Assembly: GCA_003222395.1 (NCBI GenBank)
Contig: QHWB01000062.1
Span: 147,393-211,392, forward strand
DNA from: Acidobacteriota bacterium
GTDB taxonomy: Bacteria > Acidobacteriota > Vicinamibacteria > Vicinamibacterales > CAVVIG01
DNA: 64,000 nucleotides
Direction: 5' to 3'
A model generated the notes under the pieces. It was not told the origin of the DNA, did no database searches, and saw only the letters and a list, made by a program, of their open reading frames with translations. This document shows positions 19,143 to 28,209 of this stretch, piece after piece (position 1 is the stretch's first letter; each line of letters opens with the position of its first letter). The translations under genes were made by a program, and so were the position numbers.

Positions 19143-21020
19143 TCACTCCACAGTGATGGTGCTCAGCGAACTTCGCGGGTATTGGCTGCCGGACCCAGGC
19201 CAAAACAAATAGACCGAGAGCTGATATGCGCCGCGCTGCGAATCGGTAAAGCGGATCGGTACGGAGAAGTCGCCCGAGCGGCTTATCGTGCTGCTGAAAT
19301 TCACCGGCGTCGTGGCGTTCACCAGCCAGAACCCAAGACCGATCCGACTGAAGTCAGCGCGATCGGGCGCCGTAATGTGTCCACTAACAAGCACCGTCTG
19401 GTTGACGGTGAGGCGGCTCGGGACGGGTGTCGCAAACGTCACACCACGCCAGTCGGATGGGCCGAACATCGGCGTATCGGTGTCGAGCTGCTCGTCCAGC
19501 GACGGATTGTTCAGAGGGGTGACGGCGGTTTGAAGTGTGACCGCCTTGGCCGTCGCACGCCAGAATGACACGAAATTGCCGTATGTCGGCCTACCCGCAC
19601 CATTGCGATCCGCGAGCCGCTGCGCGAAGAAATTCCAGTAATCCATTTCTGCCTGGGATGCGAGCCGATTCTGTGAGATCAAGACCGTCGCGCGGCGCCA
19701 GGTGCTTGGTGTCGGGCCGGTTCGAGGCCCGTGGACCTTGATCAGATCGGCAATGCTCACCGTCAGGATGTCGCCCTGAACGGCGGTACCGATCGTCGGC
19801 GATGTGGCGTTTGTCGAATCGAATTGATCCTGATTCGCGAACACGGCGAAATCGGGTACTCGGTCGGGCGTCAGCACTCCCATGGAATAGCGTTCAATTG
19901 GGTGGTACGTAGCGGGCGGCGGTGTTTGCTCGATCGTAAATCCACCATTCGAGGTGGCCACTCGGCGATCACCAAAAAGCACTGCGCCGATCAACGTCTC
20001 GCCTCCGGTCCACAACGGCGCGTGCGCCGTCGGCTGGTGACCAGCGCGCGAAATACCGGCGATTCGAGTCCAGTCGAAATCGGAGCCCCACTGGTGCGCC
20101 ATCTCGTGATCGGAATCCTGGTATCGCGTCGCAAACGCACCTGTGTACACTTCGACGCCCTGCAGATTACCGGCACTCCCATACCGGGCGGCTTGATTGA
20201 ATGTACTGATGTTCAAGCCCGTCACGGCGTTCTGCACGTTCATGTGGAACGCTCCAAAACTACCGACCGACACTGATTCAGGCGTAAAAGCCAGCACGTC
20301 GTAATTGTCGCTGAAGTATTGGTAAAAGAGCCGTGAAGCCGTTACGACATCGAAACCGTTCATACCGCCTGAAATTCTTGCATCGTCGAAGGTCGGCACG
20401 ACAAGATTCACCACGTTACTCGCGTACTGGACCTGATCGTTGATGTGGATGACTTGCGAGCTTGGAATCGCGCCCACGCGCGTTCGCACGTACACGTAAC
20501 GCTGGGTTGACTCTCCCGGTAAATTGAATGCTCCCCAGTACGCGAACGGCTGATCGAAGCCATAGCGCCGCGCGGCGAATACCTGGTCGATGTCCGTGGC
20601 CCTCCACGTGGGTTCAAACACACTTACGATCTGCCCGCTGACTTTTCTCGTCGACACCCGGTCCCATTTTTCGCTCACACCGTCCGGAGCATCGCGCGCA
20701 GTGCGAAGGAACGTCACAGACGGATAGTCGCCGACTACGCTGAAGTTGCGGAATGTGAGTGTGCTCGAAGAACTGGCAAGTAGGAGCGGGGGGTCTTGAT
20801 CGAATGTCAATGGCTCTCCATCGGCGAGACCATTGGGAAGCGCGTCAGCGCGCACGCGACCGTTCAATTCCCACCGCGCCGCGGTGCCGCAAGAAGGAGT
20901 GGGCGGAGGCGCGCTGTCAGGTCGGAGCGCGATGATTGGAGAAGTCTGTCCGCTAAGCAGGGTGCCTGCGATCAAAATGGTCACAGATGCGACCGCCCGA
21001 GATCGATGGCGAACAGGCAT
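19143..21020 (-). CDS. Exported putative zinc metallopeptidase (HEMAH) of unknown family
   Basis: 625 aa with a signal peptide (ILIAGTLLSG) and a good upstream promoter. The only diagnostic motif is DHEMAHQWGSD near residue 310, which matches HExxH. The N-terminal half appears beta-rich (YVYVRTRVG, HINDQVQYASNV). The C-terminal 90 residues look like an Ig-like module (VNQTVLVSGHITAPDRADFSRIG). I cannot assign a MEROPS family. Metallopeptidase activity is inferred from the motif and export alone. Base composition looks less GC-rich than its neighbours, which may indicate acquisition. Confidence 0.55.
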   Translation of the reverse strand: MPVRHRSRAVASVTILIAGTLLSGQTSPIIALRPDSAPPPTPSCGTAARWELNGRVRADALPNGLADGEPLTFDQDPPLLLASSSSTLTFRNFSVVGDYPSVTFLRTARDAPDGVSEKWDRVSTRKVSGQIVSVFEPTWRATDIDQVFAARRYGFDQPFAYWGAFNLPGESTQRYVYVRTRVGAIPSSQVIHINDQVQYASNVVNLVVPTFDDARISGGMNGFDVVTASRLFYQYFSDNYDVLAFTPESVSVGSFGAFHMNVQNAVTGLNISTFNQAARYGSAGNLQGVEVYTGAFATRYQDSDHEMAHQWGSDFDWTRIAGISRAGHQPTAHAPLWTGGETLIGAVLFGDRRVATSNGGFTIEQTPPPATYHPIERYSMGVLTPDRVPDFAVFANQDQFDSTNATSPTIGTAVQGDILTVSIADLIKVHGPRTGPTPSTWRRATVLISQNRLASQAEMDYWNFFAQRLADRNGAGRPTYGNFVSFWRATAKAVTLQTAVTPLNNPSLDEQLDTDTPMFGPSDWRGVTFATPVPSRLTVNQTVLVSGHITAPDRADFSRIGLGFWLVNATTPVNFSSTISRSGDFSVPIRFTDSQRGAYQLSVYLFWPGSGSQYPRSSLSTITVE

Positions 21021-21040
21021 TTCCTTCTTGCGAGGCCGAC

Positions 21041-21069
21041 ACTCTAACCTCAGCCATATAGATTGTCAA
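21041..21069 (-). promoter_or_regulatory. Strong sigma70-type promoter of the HEMAH protein gene
   Basis: Minus strand TTGACA (21069-21064), 17 bp spacer, TAGAGT (21046-21041). The predicted start site leaves a leader of about 14 nt with AAGGAA next to the ATG at 21020. Confidence 0.6.
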
Positions 21070-21186
21070 CACGAACGATGCGATCGTTTGGTGAAAGAGG
21101 TGGTGGTCGCTTCGACTGCGAACCGCCGCGATCAGAAACGCCGCGACGAATTGCCCCCACGCGCTTGCACGGCGATTCGCATGTCT

Positions 21187-21203
21187 ATAGCATATGTGGC
21201 TAT
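21187..21203. promoter_or_regulatory. Candidate PadR operator
   Basis: Inverted repeat ATAGC-N7-GCTAT overlapping the start of the PadR gene. AT-rich palindromes near the promoter are the usual autoregulatory targets of PadR proteins. Binding here is inferred. Confidence 0.35.
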
Positions 21204-21555
21204 GACAGCTATTGACGCCCGAATGCTGGACCGCGAGCTGAAGAAGGGGTCCGCGGAGCTGATCGTCCTTTCGATCGTCGAGCCCCGACCCCGCCACGGA
21301 TACGAGATCAGCAAGCTCATCGAGACGCGCTCGGCCGGCCGGCTGAAGTTCCACATCGCCTCGCTCTATCCGCTGCTGTACCGACTCGAAGAACGCGGCT
21401 GGCTCCAGGGCCGGTGGGTGGAGAAGCCCGGCCAACGCCGGCGCCGCTTCTACGCGCTCACGCGCGAAGGCCGACACGTCCTTGGCCGCCAACGCGACAC
21501 CTGGAAGATCTTCGTCCACGCGATGAGTCTCATTACGGGAGTCGACCATGCCTGA
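21202..21555 (+). CDS. PadR family transcriptional regulator
   Basis: 117 aa from the ATG at 21202; ATGs at 21181 and 21223 are alternatives. Compact PadR winged helix: RELKKGSAELIVLSIVE, RPRHGYEISKLIE, FHIASLYPLLYRLEERGWL (recognition helix), then the wing RRRRFYALTREGR. In acidobacteria this subtype nearly always precedes ADOP (MacB-like) permease genes. Here its stop overlaps the next start by 8 bp, but the permease is broken. Confidence 0.9.
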   Translation: MTAIDARMLDRELKKGSAELIVLSIVEPRPRHGYEISKLIETRSAGRLKFHIASLYPLLYRLEERGWLQGRWVEKPGQRRRRFYALTREGRHVLGRQRDTWKIFVHAMSLITGVDHA

Positions 21556-21887
21556 ATGGACCTCGCACCTGCGGCCCCGTCTTGCCCTCCTGCGCGCGTG
21601 CGTGAGGTCGGCGTACGGAGGGCGCTCGGTGCTACCACGAGCGACGTGCTACGCCTCGTCGCCGGAAGTGGGTTGGCATGATCGCCACCGGGGCTGTCAT
21701 CGGACTGGCGCTATCGACGGCTTCGGCGCGGCTGCTGGCCAGCATGCTGTTCGGCGTACAGCCGTTGGACCCGATGACGTTCGGTTCCGTGACGGTCGTG
21801 CTGGCCCTCACGGCGGCGGTGTCGATTGTCGGTCCTGCCTGGCGTGCAGTCCGCGTCGATCCTGCGGTTGCGCTGCGAGGCGACTGA
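21548..21887 (+). pseudogene. Remnant of an ADOP/MacB-like ABC permease, internally deleted and frameshifted
   Basis: The first 17 codons (MPEWTSHLRPRLALLRA) match the start of the permease-prefix domain. The frame is then lost and sequence from the far C-terminus of the same family follows: REVGVRRALGATTSDVLRLV in a second frame (from 21604), then, after a TGA, MIATGAVIGLALSTASARLL to WRAVRVDPAVALRGD in a third frame (21678-21887). About 800 residues normally lie between these parts, so an internal deletion of more than 2 kb plus at least two frame changes is inferred. Confidence 0.85.
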
Positions 21888-21900
21888 TCGGCGGGTCAGG

Positions 21901-23019
21901 CTACTGTTTGCCTGTTTTCTTCGCGTCTTCCGCTTCCTTCGCGCGCGCGCCGCGCAGCATGTTCTCGAGCGAGTAATTGCCTTCGTGGCACGCGTACTCG
22001 TACAGCTTCTCGCTCGTCGCGTTCCACGGGTACTCGCCGGTCCACGGCCGGTCCCACGTCGTCGGATCCTCGACGGTGAAGCGGTACAGGACCGTTTTCG
22101 GATCGACGCGCGTGAAGCGCTCGACGATGTGCAGGTTCTCGCTCGCGCCCTGGAACTGCGTCTTCGACGTGAAGTTCGTCGTATCGACCACGAGCGTGTC
22201 GCCCTCCCAGTGACCGACTGAATCGCCCATCCATTTGCGAACGCTCTTCGGCAGGTGCTCGGCGCCGATGCGGACGATGCGCGCGTCGTGCACCATCTCG
22301 TTGACGATCATGACCTGGGTCGGCGTCTGCACGATCTGTTTCAGATTGTTGTAGAAGTAGTTCGGCAGCGTCGGCGGCCCCGAAGTCGAGTTGAAACCGA
22401 GCAGGCACCGCTCCGCGAGCGGGCGGAGCTCGGGACCATCGAACGCGCCGGCCGGGCCGGCCGACGCCGCGCCTTCGTTGGCGGCCGGGTTGACGCTCAC
22501 CGCGCGCAGCGCCGCGTTGCGCGTGATCGCTTCCGCCTTCATCTTCGGAATCTTGCCGTTCTCGGGGTCGATGACGATCGAGCTTCGCTTCTGGCCGTCG
22601 ACGGTGATCAGCTTGTTCCCCTCCGCGAGCCAGAAGTGGTTGTAGCCGCCGACCACGCCGCCGCCGAGCTTCTCGAGGAATTCGAGGTACGACTTGGGCG
22701 TCGTGTTCTCGCCGCCGACAGGCGGCGCGCCGCGGTTCGGATCGAGCGGCGCATCGTTCTTGATTTGGCGCTGAGCCTCGTAGGTTTCCGCCGCGTCGGC
22801 TTCTTCTTTGGTCACGACGAGGCGATCCACGCCCGCGGGCCGCTCGAGCGGCGTCATCGTCGCGACGTCGTAGGTGCCGGACAGATCCGGATGGCCATCG
22901 GCTGTCCGCGCCGTCGTCGGCTTGGGCGTTTGGGCGCCTCGCGGGGCCTGGGCGCCGAGCGGCGTCGACGCGAGACCGAGCGCCGCGCACGCGACGAAAA
23001 TCAGCTTGTCGTAACGCAT
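21901..23019 (-). CDS. Exported acidobacterial protein of unknown function
   Basis: 372 aa with a signal peptide ending at LGAQA. It carries marks I associate with a common acidobacterial family of uncharacterised exported proteins: a PDLSGTYD-like N-terminal motif, GDSVGHWEGDTLVVDTTNF, and YACHEGNYSLENMLRG near the C-terminus. The pattern suggests a beta-rich fold. Members often lie near carbohydrate or amidohydrolase genes. The enzymatic role is unknown. Confidence 0.8.
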   Translation of the reverse strand: MRYDKLIFVACAALGLASTPLGAQAPRGAQTPKPTTARTADGHPDLSGTYDVATMTPLERPAGVDRLVVTKEEADAAETYEAQRQIKNDAPLDPNRGAPPVGGENTTPKSYLEFLEKLGGGVVGGYNHFWLAEGNKLITVDGQKRSSIVIDPENGKIPKMKAEAITRNAALRAVSVNPAANEGAASAGPAGAFDGPELRPLAERCLLGFNSTSGPPTLPNYFYNNLKQIVQTPTQVMIVNEMVHDARIVRIGAEHLPKSVRKWMGDSVGHWEGDTLVVDTTNFTSKTQFQGASENLHIVERFTRVDPKTVLYRFTVEDPTTWDRPWTGEYPWNATSEKLYEYACHEGNYSLENMLRGARAKEAEDAKKTGKQ

Positions 23020-23071
23020 ACCAACAATTTATCAGGTCGCGCCAGGCAGCGCGAGCCCTTCCGAGCGTCCG

Positions 23072-24163
23072 TCATCGCGCCGAAGGCTGACGCTCCGCCA
23101 AGAAGCGGCCGATCTTCTCGTTGAGAAACGCGCGATCCGCGGCATTCCCGCCGGCGCCGGCCGGATGCCCCCACAGCGACGGAATTGGCACCAGCGACAC
23201 GCGCGGGATGAACTGTGCCTCGAAGCGCGCGTCGCCAATCGGAAAGTACAAATCGGTTTCCGACGGCATGTAGAGCAGCGGCGCCTTCATCGAGCGCAGC
23301 GCGCGCTCGAGATCGCCGTTGAACCCGGGCGTGGCGCCGACGTCGTGCCGCTGCCAGGTGCGCGCCTGCAGGATCAGATCGTTGGCGTCGTTGTTCGCGA
23401 AGAACGTGCGGCGTCGATTCTCGATCTCCTGATCGAGTGTGCGGCCGGGCGCCGTGCCCTTCCACATCTCGCGGCGCCACCACTCCTGAGAGTACAGCCA
23501 GCCGAGCCACACCATTCCGTACGCCTCGATCCCTTTTCGCGGCGGCGATGCGTAGTCGCCGCCGTTGAACGCCGGATCGGCCGTCAGCGCGGCGATCTGT
23601 CCTTCGAGCCGCACAACGCCGTGCGGCCAGGTCTTCGCCGTGCCGGCCGTCGCGACGATACGGTCGGCGAAATCGGGATGCGAAACCGCCCACTGAAACG
23701 CCTGCTGCGCTCCCATCGAGAAGCCAATGACGGCGCGCACGTGCGTGATCTTCAGGTCTTCGGTCAGCAGCCGATGCACCGCCTCGACGTTGTCGCGGAT
23801 CGTCGTCACCGGGAAGCGCGGTCCGTGGAACGGCTCCGGCGTGTTGCTCGGCGACGACGAGTGGCCGTTGCCGAACAGCTCAGTTGCGACCAGAAACAGC
23901 TTCGACTCGTCGAGCGCACGGTCCGATCCGATCAGCCATTCGTAGCCGTGATGCGTGGCCATGTAGTGCGATGGCAGCAGCACGGCGTTGTCGCGCGCGG
24001 CATCGAGATGGCCATAGGTGCCGTACACGATCCGCGCCTTCGGCAGCACCACGCCGCTCTCGGTCCGGAAGTTGTCGATCACGAATTCGTGATGTGCGGC
24101 GCGGTCGACGTCCTGGGGAACGACGAGCGTCAGCGCGATGGCGAGGCCGCAGAATCGGATCAT
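23072..24163 (-). CDS. Alpha/beta hydrolase, homoserine-acetyltransferase (MetX)-like
   Basis: 363 aa from the ATG at 24163 (AAGGAG 8 nt before). The N-terminus is hydrophobic, so probably exported. MetX-like features: VYGTYGHLDAARDNAVLLPSH near the N-terminus, the nucleophile elbow GFSMGAQQAF, and a C-terminal His in LWGHPAGAG. True MetX is cytosolic and sits with met genes. The signal-like N-terminus and the lack of such neighbours make an exported esterase of this fold more likely than methionine synthesis. Confidence 0.8.
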   Translation of the reverse strand: MIRFCGLAIALTLVVPQDVDRAAHHEFVIDNFRTESGVVLPKARIVYGTYGHLDAARDNAVLLPSHYMATHHGYEWLIGSDRALDESKLFLVATELFGNGHSSSPSNTPEPFHGPRFPVTTIRDNVEAVHRLLTEDLKITHVRAVIGFSMGAQQAFQWAVSHPDFADRIVATAGTAKTWPHGVVRLEGQIAALTADPAFNGGDYASPPRKGIEAYGMVWLGWLYSQEWWRREMWKGTAPGRTLDQEIENRRRTFFANNDANDLILQARTWQRHDVGATPGFNGDLERALRSMKAPLLYMPSETDLYFPIGDARFEAQFIPRVSLVPIPSLWGHPAGAGGNAADRAFLNEKIGRFLAERQPSAR

Positions 24164-24437
24164 CAGAGGACTCCTTCGCGGAAAGCCGCAACGACCGCAG
24201 CGAGCCGAAAGGCGAGCCGCGACAGGTGCGCGGAGTGGGCCCGCTCGCACATATATATAAAGGTTACGACCCCTGGGCGAACCGGCGATCAGGTCGAGGT
24301 TGAAACCCTTCTGCAGGACCGTCAGTTGTTACTACACAAAATGTCGACGTCGCATTGGTTTCCGCTTTCAAGCCATGTGTTTGTGGCGGTTGCGTGGTTC
24401 GTCGACCGGGCACGGCCGTTGCTCTAGCGCTCGCCCT

Positions 24438-26207
24438 GTGAAGCGTTTAGCACTCTCCGGCCGGTGCCTAGCCATCCTTCTTTTCGCGATCGTGCTGACG
24501 CAGCCGGCCTCGTCCCAACTCGGGATCACGATCGGAACGCCCAGCTGGCTTCCGAAACTCGAGCTCGTGCTCCAGCGGCGCGCGTTGCTGCTGACGGGGC
24601 ACTCGCGCGTCATCATCCGCGCCGCGCGCGGCGTGTCCGCTGGATCGGTGACAACGCTCATCCTGAGCGCGGGCGGCACCGTCGGCCGCACGCTCGGGGT
24701 CATCGATGCGCAGGTCGCCGACGTTCCGAACATCTCGATCGCGACGCTCGCCGCCAGCTCCCTCGTCGGACATATATCGCTCGATCGCGCAATCGCAGGC
24801 GCGCTCGAACGAACGGGCGCCACTATCGGCGCTCCCGCGGTCCGCCAGTACCTTGGCTTCGACGGATCCGGCGTCGGCATCGCGGTAATCGATTCCGGCA
24901 TCACGCCGTGGCACGACGATCTCGCCGCGCCGACTGCCGGCGCGCAGCGCGTCGATCGGTTCGTCGATTTCGTCAACGGACGTTTAGCCGCGTACGACGA
25001 TTACGGCCACGGCACGCACGTCGCGGGCATCATTGCCGGCAACGGCTTCGATTCGAGCGGCGCCCGCTCGGGCATAGCACCGGCAGCGCACCTCGTCGTG
25101 CTCAAGGTGCTCGACGGATCCGGCCGCGGACGCATCAGCGACGTGATCGCCGCGTTCGATTATGTCGTTCGCAACAAGGACACGCTGAACATCCGAATCG
25201 TCAACCTGTCGGTCGCGACGGGCGTGTACGAATCGTACTCCACGGATCCGCTGACGTTGGCGGCGCAGCAAGTGGCCAGCGCGGGCATCGTTGTCGTCGC
25301 GGCGGCCGGCAACAACGGACGCGATCCGCAGGGGACCACGCAGTACGGCGGCGTCACCGCGCCCGGGAATGCGCCGTGGGTGCTGACCGTCGGCGCGTCG
25401 AGCCACATGGGCACGTCCGATCGCGCGGACGATACGATGGCCGCGTTCAGCTCGCGCGGTCCCGCCGCGATCGATTACAAGGCAAAGCCCGATCTCGTCG
25501 CGCCCGGCGTCGGCATCGAGTCGTTGAGCGTGCCGGCCAGCTTGTTCTACGCCACCGATACGCGGTACCTGCTGCCGGGCACGGTGCCGACGTCGTATTT
25601 GCCGTATCTCAGCTTGAGCGGCACGAGCATGGCGGCGCCGGTCGTGGCCGGTACGGTTGCGTTGATGCTTCAGGCGAACCCCGCGCTCACTCCGAACGCG
25701 GTCAAAGCGATTCTTCAGTACACCTCGGAGACGTACGACGGTTACGACCCGTTGACCGAGGGCGCAGGATTCCTCAACGCCAAAGGGGCCGTGGAGCTCG
25801 CGCAATTTTTCGCGGCGCCGGATGGCAGCGATCCGACGTCGGGCGACTGGAGCGCCAGTCTGATTTGGGGTACTCGTCTCGTGCGGGGCGGGCGCCTCAC
25901 GGCCGACGCCAGCGCGTGGTCTACCGGCGTGACGTGGGGTGCGAGCACCACGGCGTCCGGCCTGCCGATCGACTGGGGCGTCATCGGGCCATTGGACCGC
26001 TGGACGATGATGAGCAGTGCCTCGCAGAACGTCGTGTGGGGCACGACGTGCGGCGGCGCCGACTGCGGGGGCCCGTGGAATCACGGCGCCGTCTTCGGGA
26101 CCAGCGACGACGAAACGGTCGTCTGGGGCACGAGCGATGAAGAAACCGTCGTGTGGGGAACCAGTTGCGACGACCCGAGTTGTCAGCCCGTGATCTGGAA
26201 TCAGTGA
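24438..26207 (+). CDS. Subtilisin-like (S8) protease with C-terminal VWGT repeats
   Basis: 589 aa from GTG at 24438, which puts a proper signal peptide (KRLALSG...LTQPASS) at the N-terminus; the longer in-frame start at 24300 is Cys-rich and implausible. The catalytic triad is Asp152 (AVIDSGI), His191 (GHGTHVAG) and Ser397 (SGTSMAAP). After the protease domain, the last 110 residues contain repeated (V/I)WGT units spaced by acidic or Cys-containing linkers, several next to TVVWGTS. The upstream leader is long and starts near an AT-rich TATATATAAAGG at 24250. The stop overlaps the next gene. Confidence 0.9.
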   Translation: MKRLALSGRCLAILLFAIVLTQPASSQLGITIGTPSWLPKLELVLQRRALLLTGHSRVIIRAARGVSAGSVTTLILSAGGTVGRTLGVIDAQVADVPNISIATLAASSLVGHISLDRAIAGALERTGATIGAPAVRQYLGFDGSGVGIAVIDSGITPWHDDLAAPTAGAQRVDRFVDFVNGRLAAYDDYGHGTHVAGIIAGNGFDSSGARSGIAPAAHLVVLKVLDGSGRGRISDVIAAFDYVVRNKDTLNIRIVNLSVATGVYESYSTDPLTLAAQQVASAGIVVVAAAGNNGRDPQGTTQYGGVTAPGNAPWVLTVGASSHMGTSDRADDTMAAFSSRGPAAIDYKAKPDLVAPGVGIESLSVPASLFYATDTRYLLPGTVPTSYLPYLSLSGTSMAAPVVAGTVALMLQANPALTPNAVKAILQYTSETYDGYDPLTEGAGFLNAKGAVELAQFFAAPDGSDPTSGDWSASLIWGTRLVRGGRLTADASAWSTGVTWGASTTASGLPIDWGVIGPLDRWTMMSSASQNVVWGTTCGGADCGGPWNHGAVFGTSDDETVVWGTSDEETVVWGTSCDDPSCQPVIWNQ

Positions 26208-28141
26208 GCGACGCTCTCGGATGGCGCGCGCTGCCGCCAGCGGCGCAGCTCTACGTCGCGGCCGTGATCACCGTCGGCGCGGCGGAGATCGTCGCCTTCT
26301 TCCCGACGGCCTACCCGCGGCCGGCGCTCTTCGTCTGCCTGCTCGTCGCGTCGTGCCTCGCGTCGGCGTGGAAGGTGAACCTTCCGATTCATCTCGCGAG
26401 TGGATCGACGCTGTCGGTGTCGTACGCCGCCGACTTGATGGCGCTGCTGCTCCTTGGCCCGCGCCACGCGATGATCATCGCCGTCATCGGCGCGTGGACG
26501 CAGTGCTCGTTCCACGTCAAGCGAACGTATCCGATCTATCGCACGGTCTTCAGCACCGCCGCCGAGGCGATCACGATGATCGCGACCGGACTCGCCTACA
26601 CCGCGCTCGGCGGGCAGCCGGAGCGGGCCGATTTCCCCGCGCTCGCCCAGCCGCTCATCGGCGCCATCGCCACGTACTTCGCGGTCAACACCGGCCTCGT
26701 CGCGGCGGCGATTGCGTTGTCGTCCGGCCGCACGATCTGGAGCGTATGGCGCGAGGAGTTCCTGTGGAGCGGCGTCAGCTTCATCGTCGCCGGGACGGCC
26801 GGCGCGGCGGCCGCCATCGTCGTGCAGCGCGGCGATCACTGGCTCGCGATCCTGATGGTCGCACCGGTGTACGTCACGTACCGCACGTATCGCACGTTCA
26901 TCGGGCGTCTCGAGGATCAGAAGCAGCACGCCGCCGACAGCCAGCGCCTGCACCGGCAGGCGGTCGAGGCGCTCGAGCAGGCGCACCAGGCCGAGCGCGC
27001 GAAGGATCAGTTCCTCGCAACGGTGTCGCACGAGCTGCGGACGCCGTTGAATGCGATGCTTGGCTGGGCCGATATGCTGCGCAGCGGAAAGCTCGATGAG
27101 TCGCGCCGCGACCGGGCCTGCCAGGCGATTTTCGACAGCGCGAAACGGCAGGCGCGGCTCATCGACGAGCTGCTCGACATCGCGCGCATCACGTCTGGAA
27201 AGCTGCAGCTGGACCCGACGACCATCGACCTCGCCGACGTCGTCCGCAGCGCGGTCGACGTCGTGAAGCCTGCGGCCGACGCCAAGCGGATACAGGTCAA
27301 CATCGAAATCGATCCGGAGATCGGCGCCATCTACGGCGACGGCGCGCGGCTGCAGCAGGTCGCGTGGAACCTGCTATCGAATGCCGTCAAGTTCACGCCC
27401 GAAAGCGGCATCGTCGGCGTCCGGCTGCGTCGCAACGGAACGGTCGTGGAGCTCGTGGTGACGGACAGCGGCGAGGGGATCCCGGACGATTTCTTGCCGT
27501 TGGTGTTCGAGCCGTTCCGGCAGGCCGACGGATCGACGACGCGGCGCCACGGCGGCCTCGGGCTCGGTCTGTCGATCGTCAAGCGTCTTGCGGAAGCCCA
27601 CGGCGGATCGGTGAGCGGCGCAAGCCGCGGTAAGGGATGCGGCGCGACGTTTACCGTGCGGCTTCCGGCCATGCTCCGCGCCGGGGTTTCGCACGTGTCG
27701 GCCGGGGATCGCGCGGCCGCGAGCCAAGATCGCGAGCAGCCGGAGGCGTCGCTGAGCGGACTCCGCGTGCTCGTGGTCGACGACGACGAGGAGAGCGTGC
27801 GCGTGGTGGCGGCGCACCTCGAACAGCATCAGGCCCTCGTGTTGACCGCGGCGTCGGCCCACGATGCGCTCGCGCTCGTCCAACGCGAGCGCATCGACGT
27901 GTTGCTCGCGGACATCGCGATGCCGAACGAGGACGGCTATACGCTGATCAGGAAAGTGCGCGCCCTGTCGGCGCCGGCCGCTGCAATTCCTGCGGCGGCG
28001 CTGACCGCGTTCGTGCGCGACGAAGATCGCCGGCAGGCGCTCGGCGCCGGTTTCCAGCTTCACCTCGCCAAACCGATCGATCCCCACGCGCTCGTCGATG
28101 CGGTGGCGCGGCTCGGTCATCGCTCGCACGTCAGCGTCTGA
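26204..28141 (+). CDS. Membrane hybrid sensor histidine kinase with receiver
   Basis: 645 aa from GTG at 26204, which shares GTGA with the upstream subtilase stop; a GTG at 26153 is an alternative. The N-terminal 230 residues hold about 7 hydrophobic segments forming a membrane sensor. Then a short coiled linker, HisKA (FLATVSHELRTPLNAML), HATPase (NLLSNAVKF, DSGEGIP, GLGLGLSIVKRL) and a receiver with DDDEE and phospho-Asp in LLADIAMPNEDGYT. Coupling to a secreted protease suggests, but does not show, a shared regulon. Confidence 0.92.
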   Translation: MSDALGWRALPPAAQLYVAAVITVGAAEIVAFFPTAYPRPALFVCLLVASCLASAWKVNLPIHLASGSTLSVSYAADLMALLLLGPRHAMIIAVIGAWTQCSFHVKRTYPIYRTVFSTAAEAITMIATGLAYTALGGQPERADFPALAQPLIGAIATYFAVNTGLVAAAIALSSGRTIWSVWREEFLWSGVSFIVAGTAGAAAAIVVQRGDHWLAILMVAPVYVTYRTYRTFIGRLEDQKQHAADSQRLHRQAVEALEQAHQAERAKDQFLATVSHELRTPLNAMLGWADMLRSGKLDESRRDRACQAIFDSAKRQARLIDELLDIARITSGKLQLDPTTIDLADVVRSAVDVVKPAADAKRIQVNIEIDPEIGAIYGDGARLQQVAWNLLSNAVKFTPESGIVGVRLRRNGTVVELVVTDSGEGIPDDFLPLVFEPFRQADGSTTRRHGGLGLGLSIVKRLAEAHGGSVSGASRGKGCGATFTVRLPAMLRAGVSHVSAGDRAAASQDREQPEASLSGLRVLVVDDDEESVRVVAAHLEQHQALVLTAASAHDALALVQRERIDVLLADIAMPNEDGYTLIRKVRALSAPAAAIPAAALTAFVRDEDRRQALGAGFQLHLAKPIDPHALVDAVARLGHRSHVSV

Positions 28142-28209
28142 CGGCGCGACGTTCAGCGCCTGCCCGTCGCCGGACGGAGCGGCCTGGACGCTCGTCGGCA
28201 CCGGCGTGC

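Noticed and set aside
24250..24437. Leader of the subtilase gene as a cyclic-di-GMP-I riboswitch
   Set aside because: Some short complementary runs and an AACCGGCGA-like string exist, but the conserved core and the tetraloop-receptor pattern are missing.
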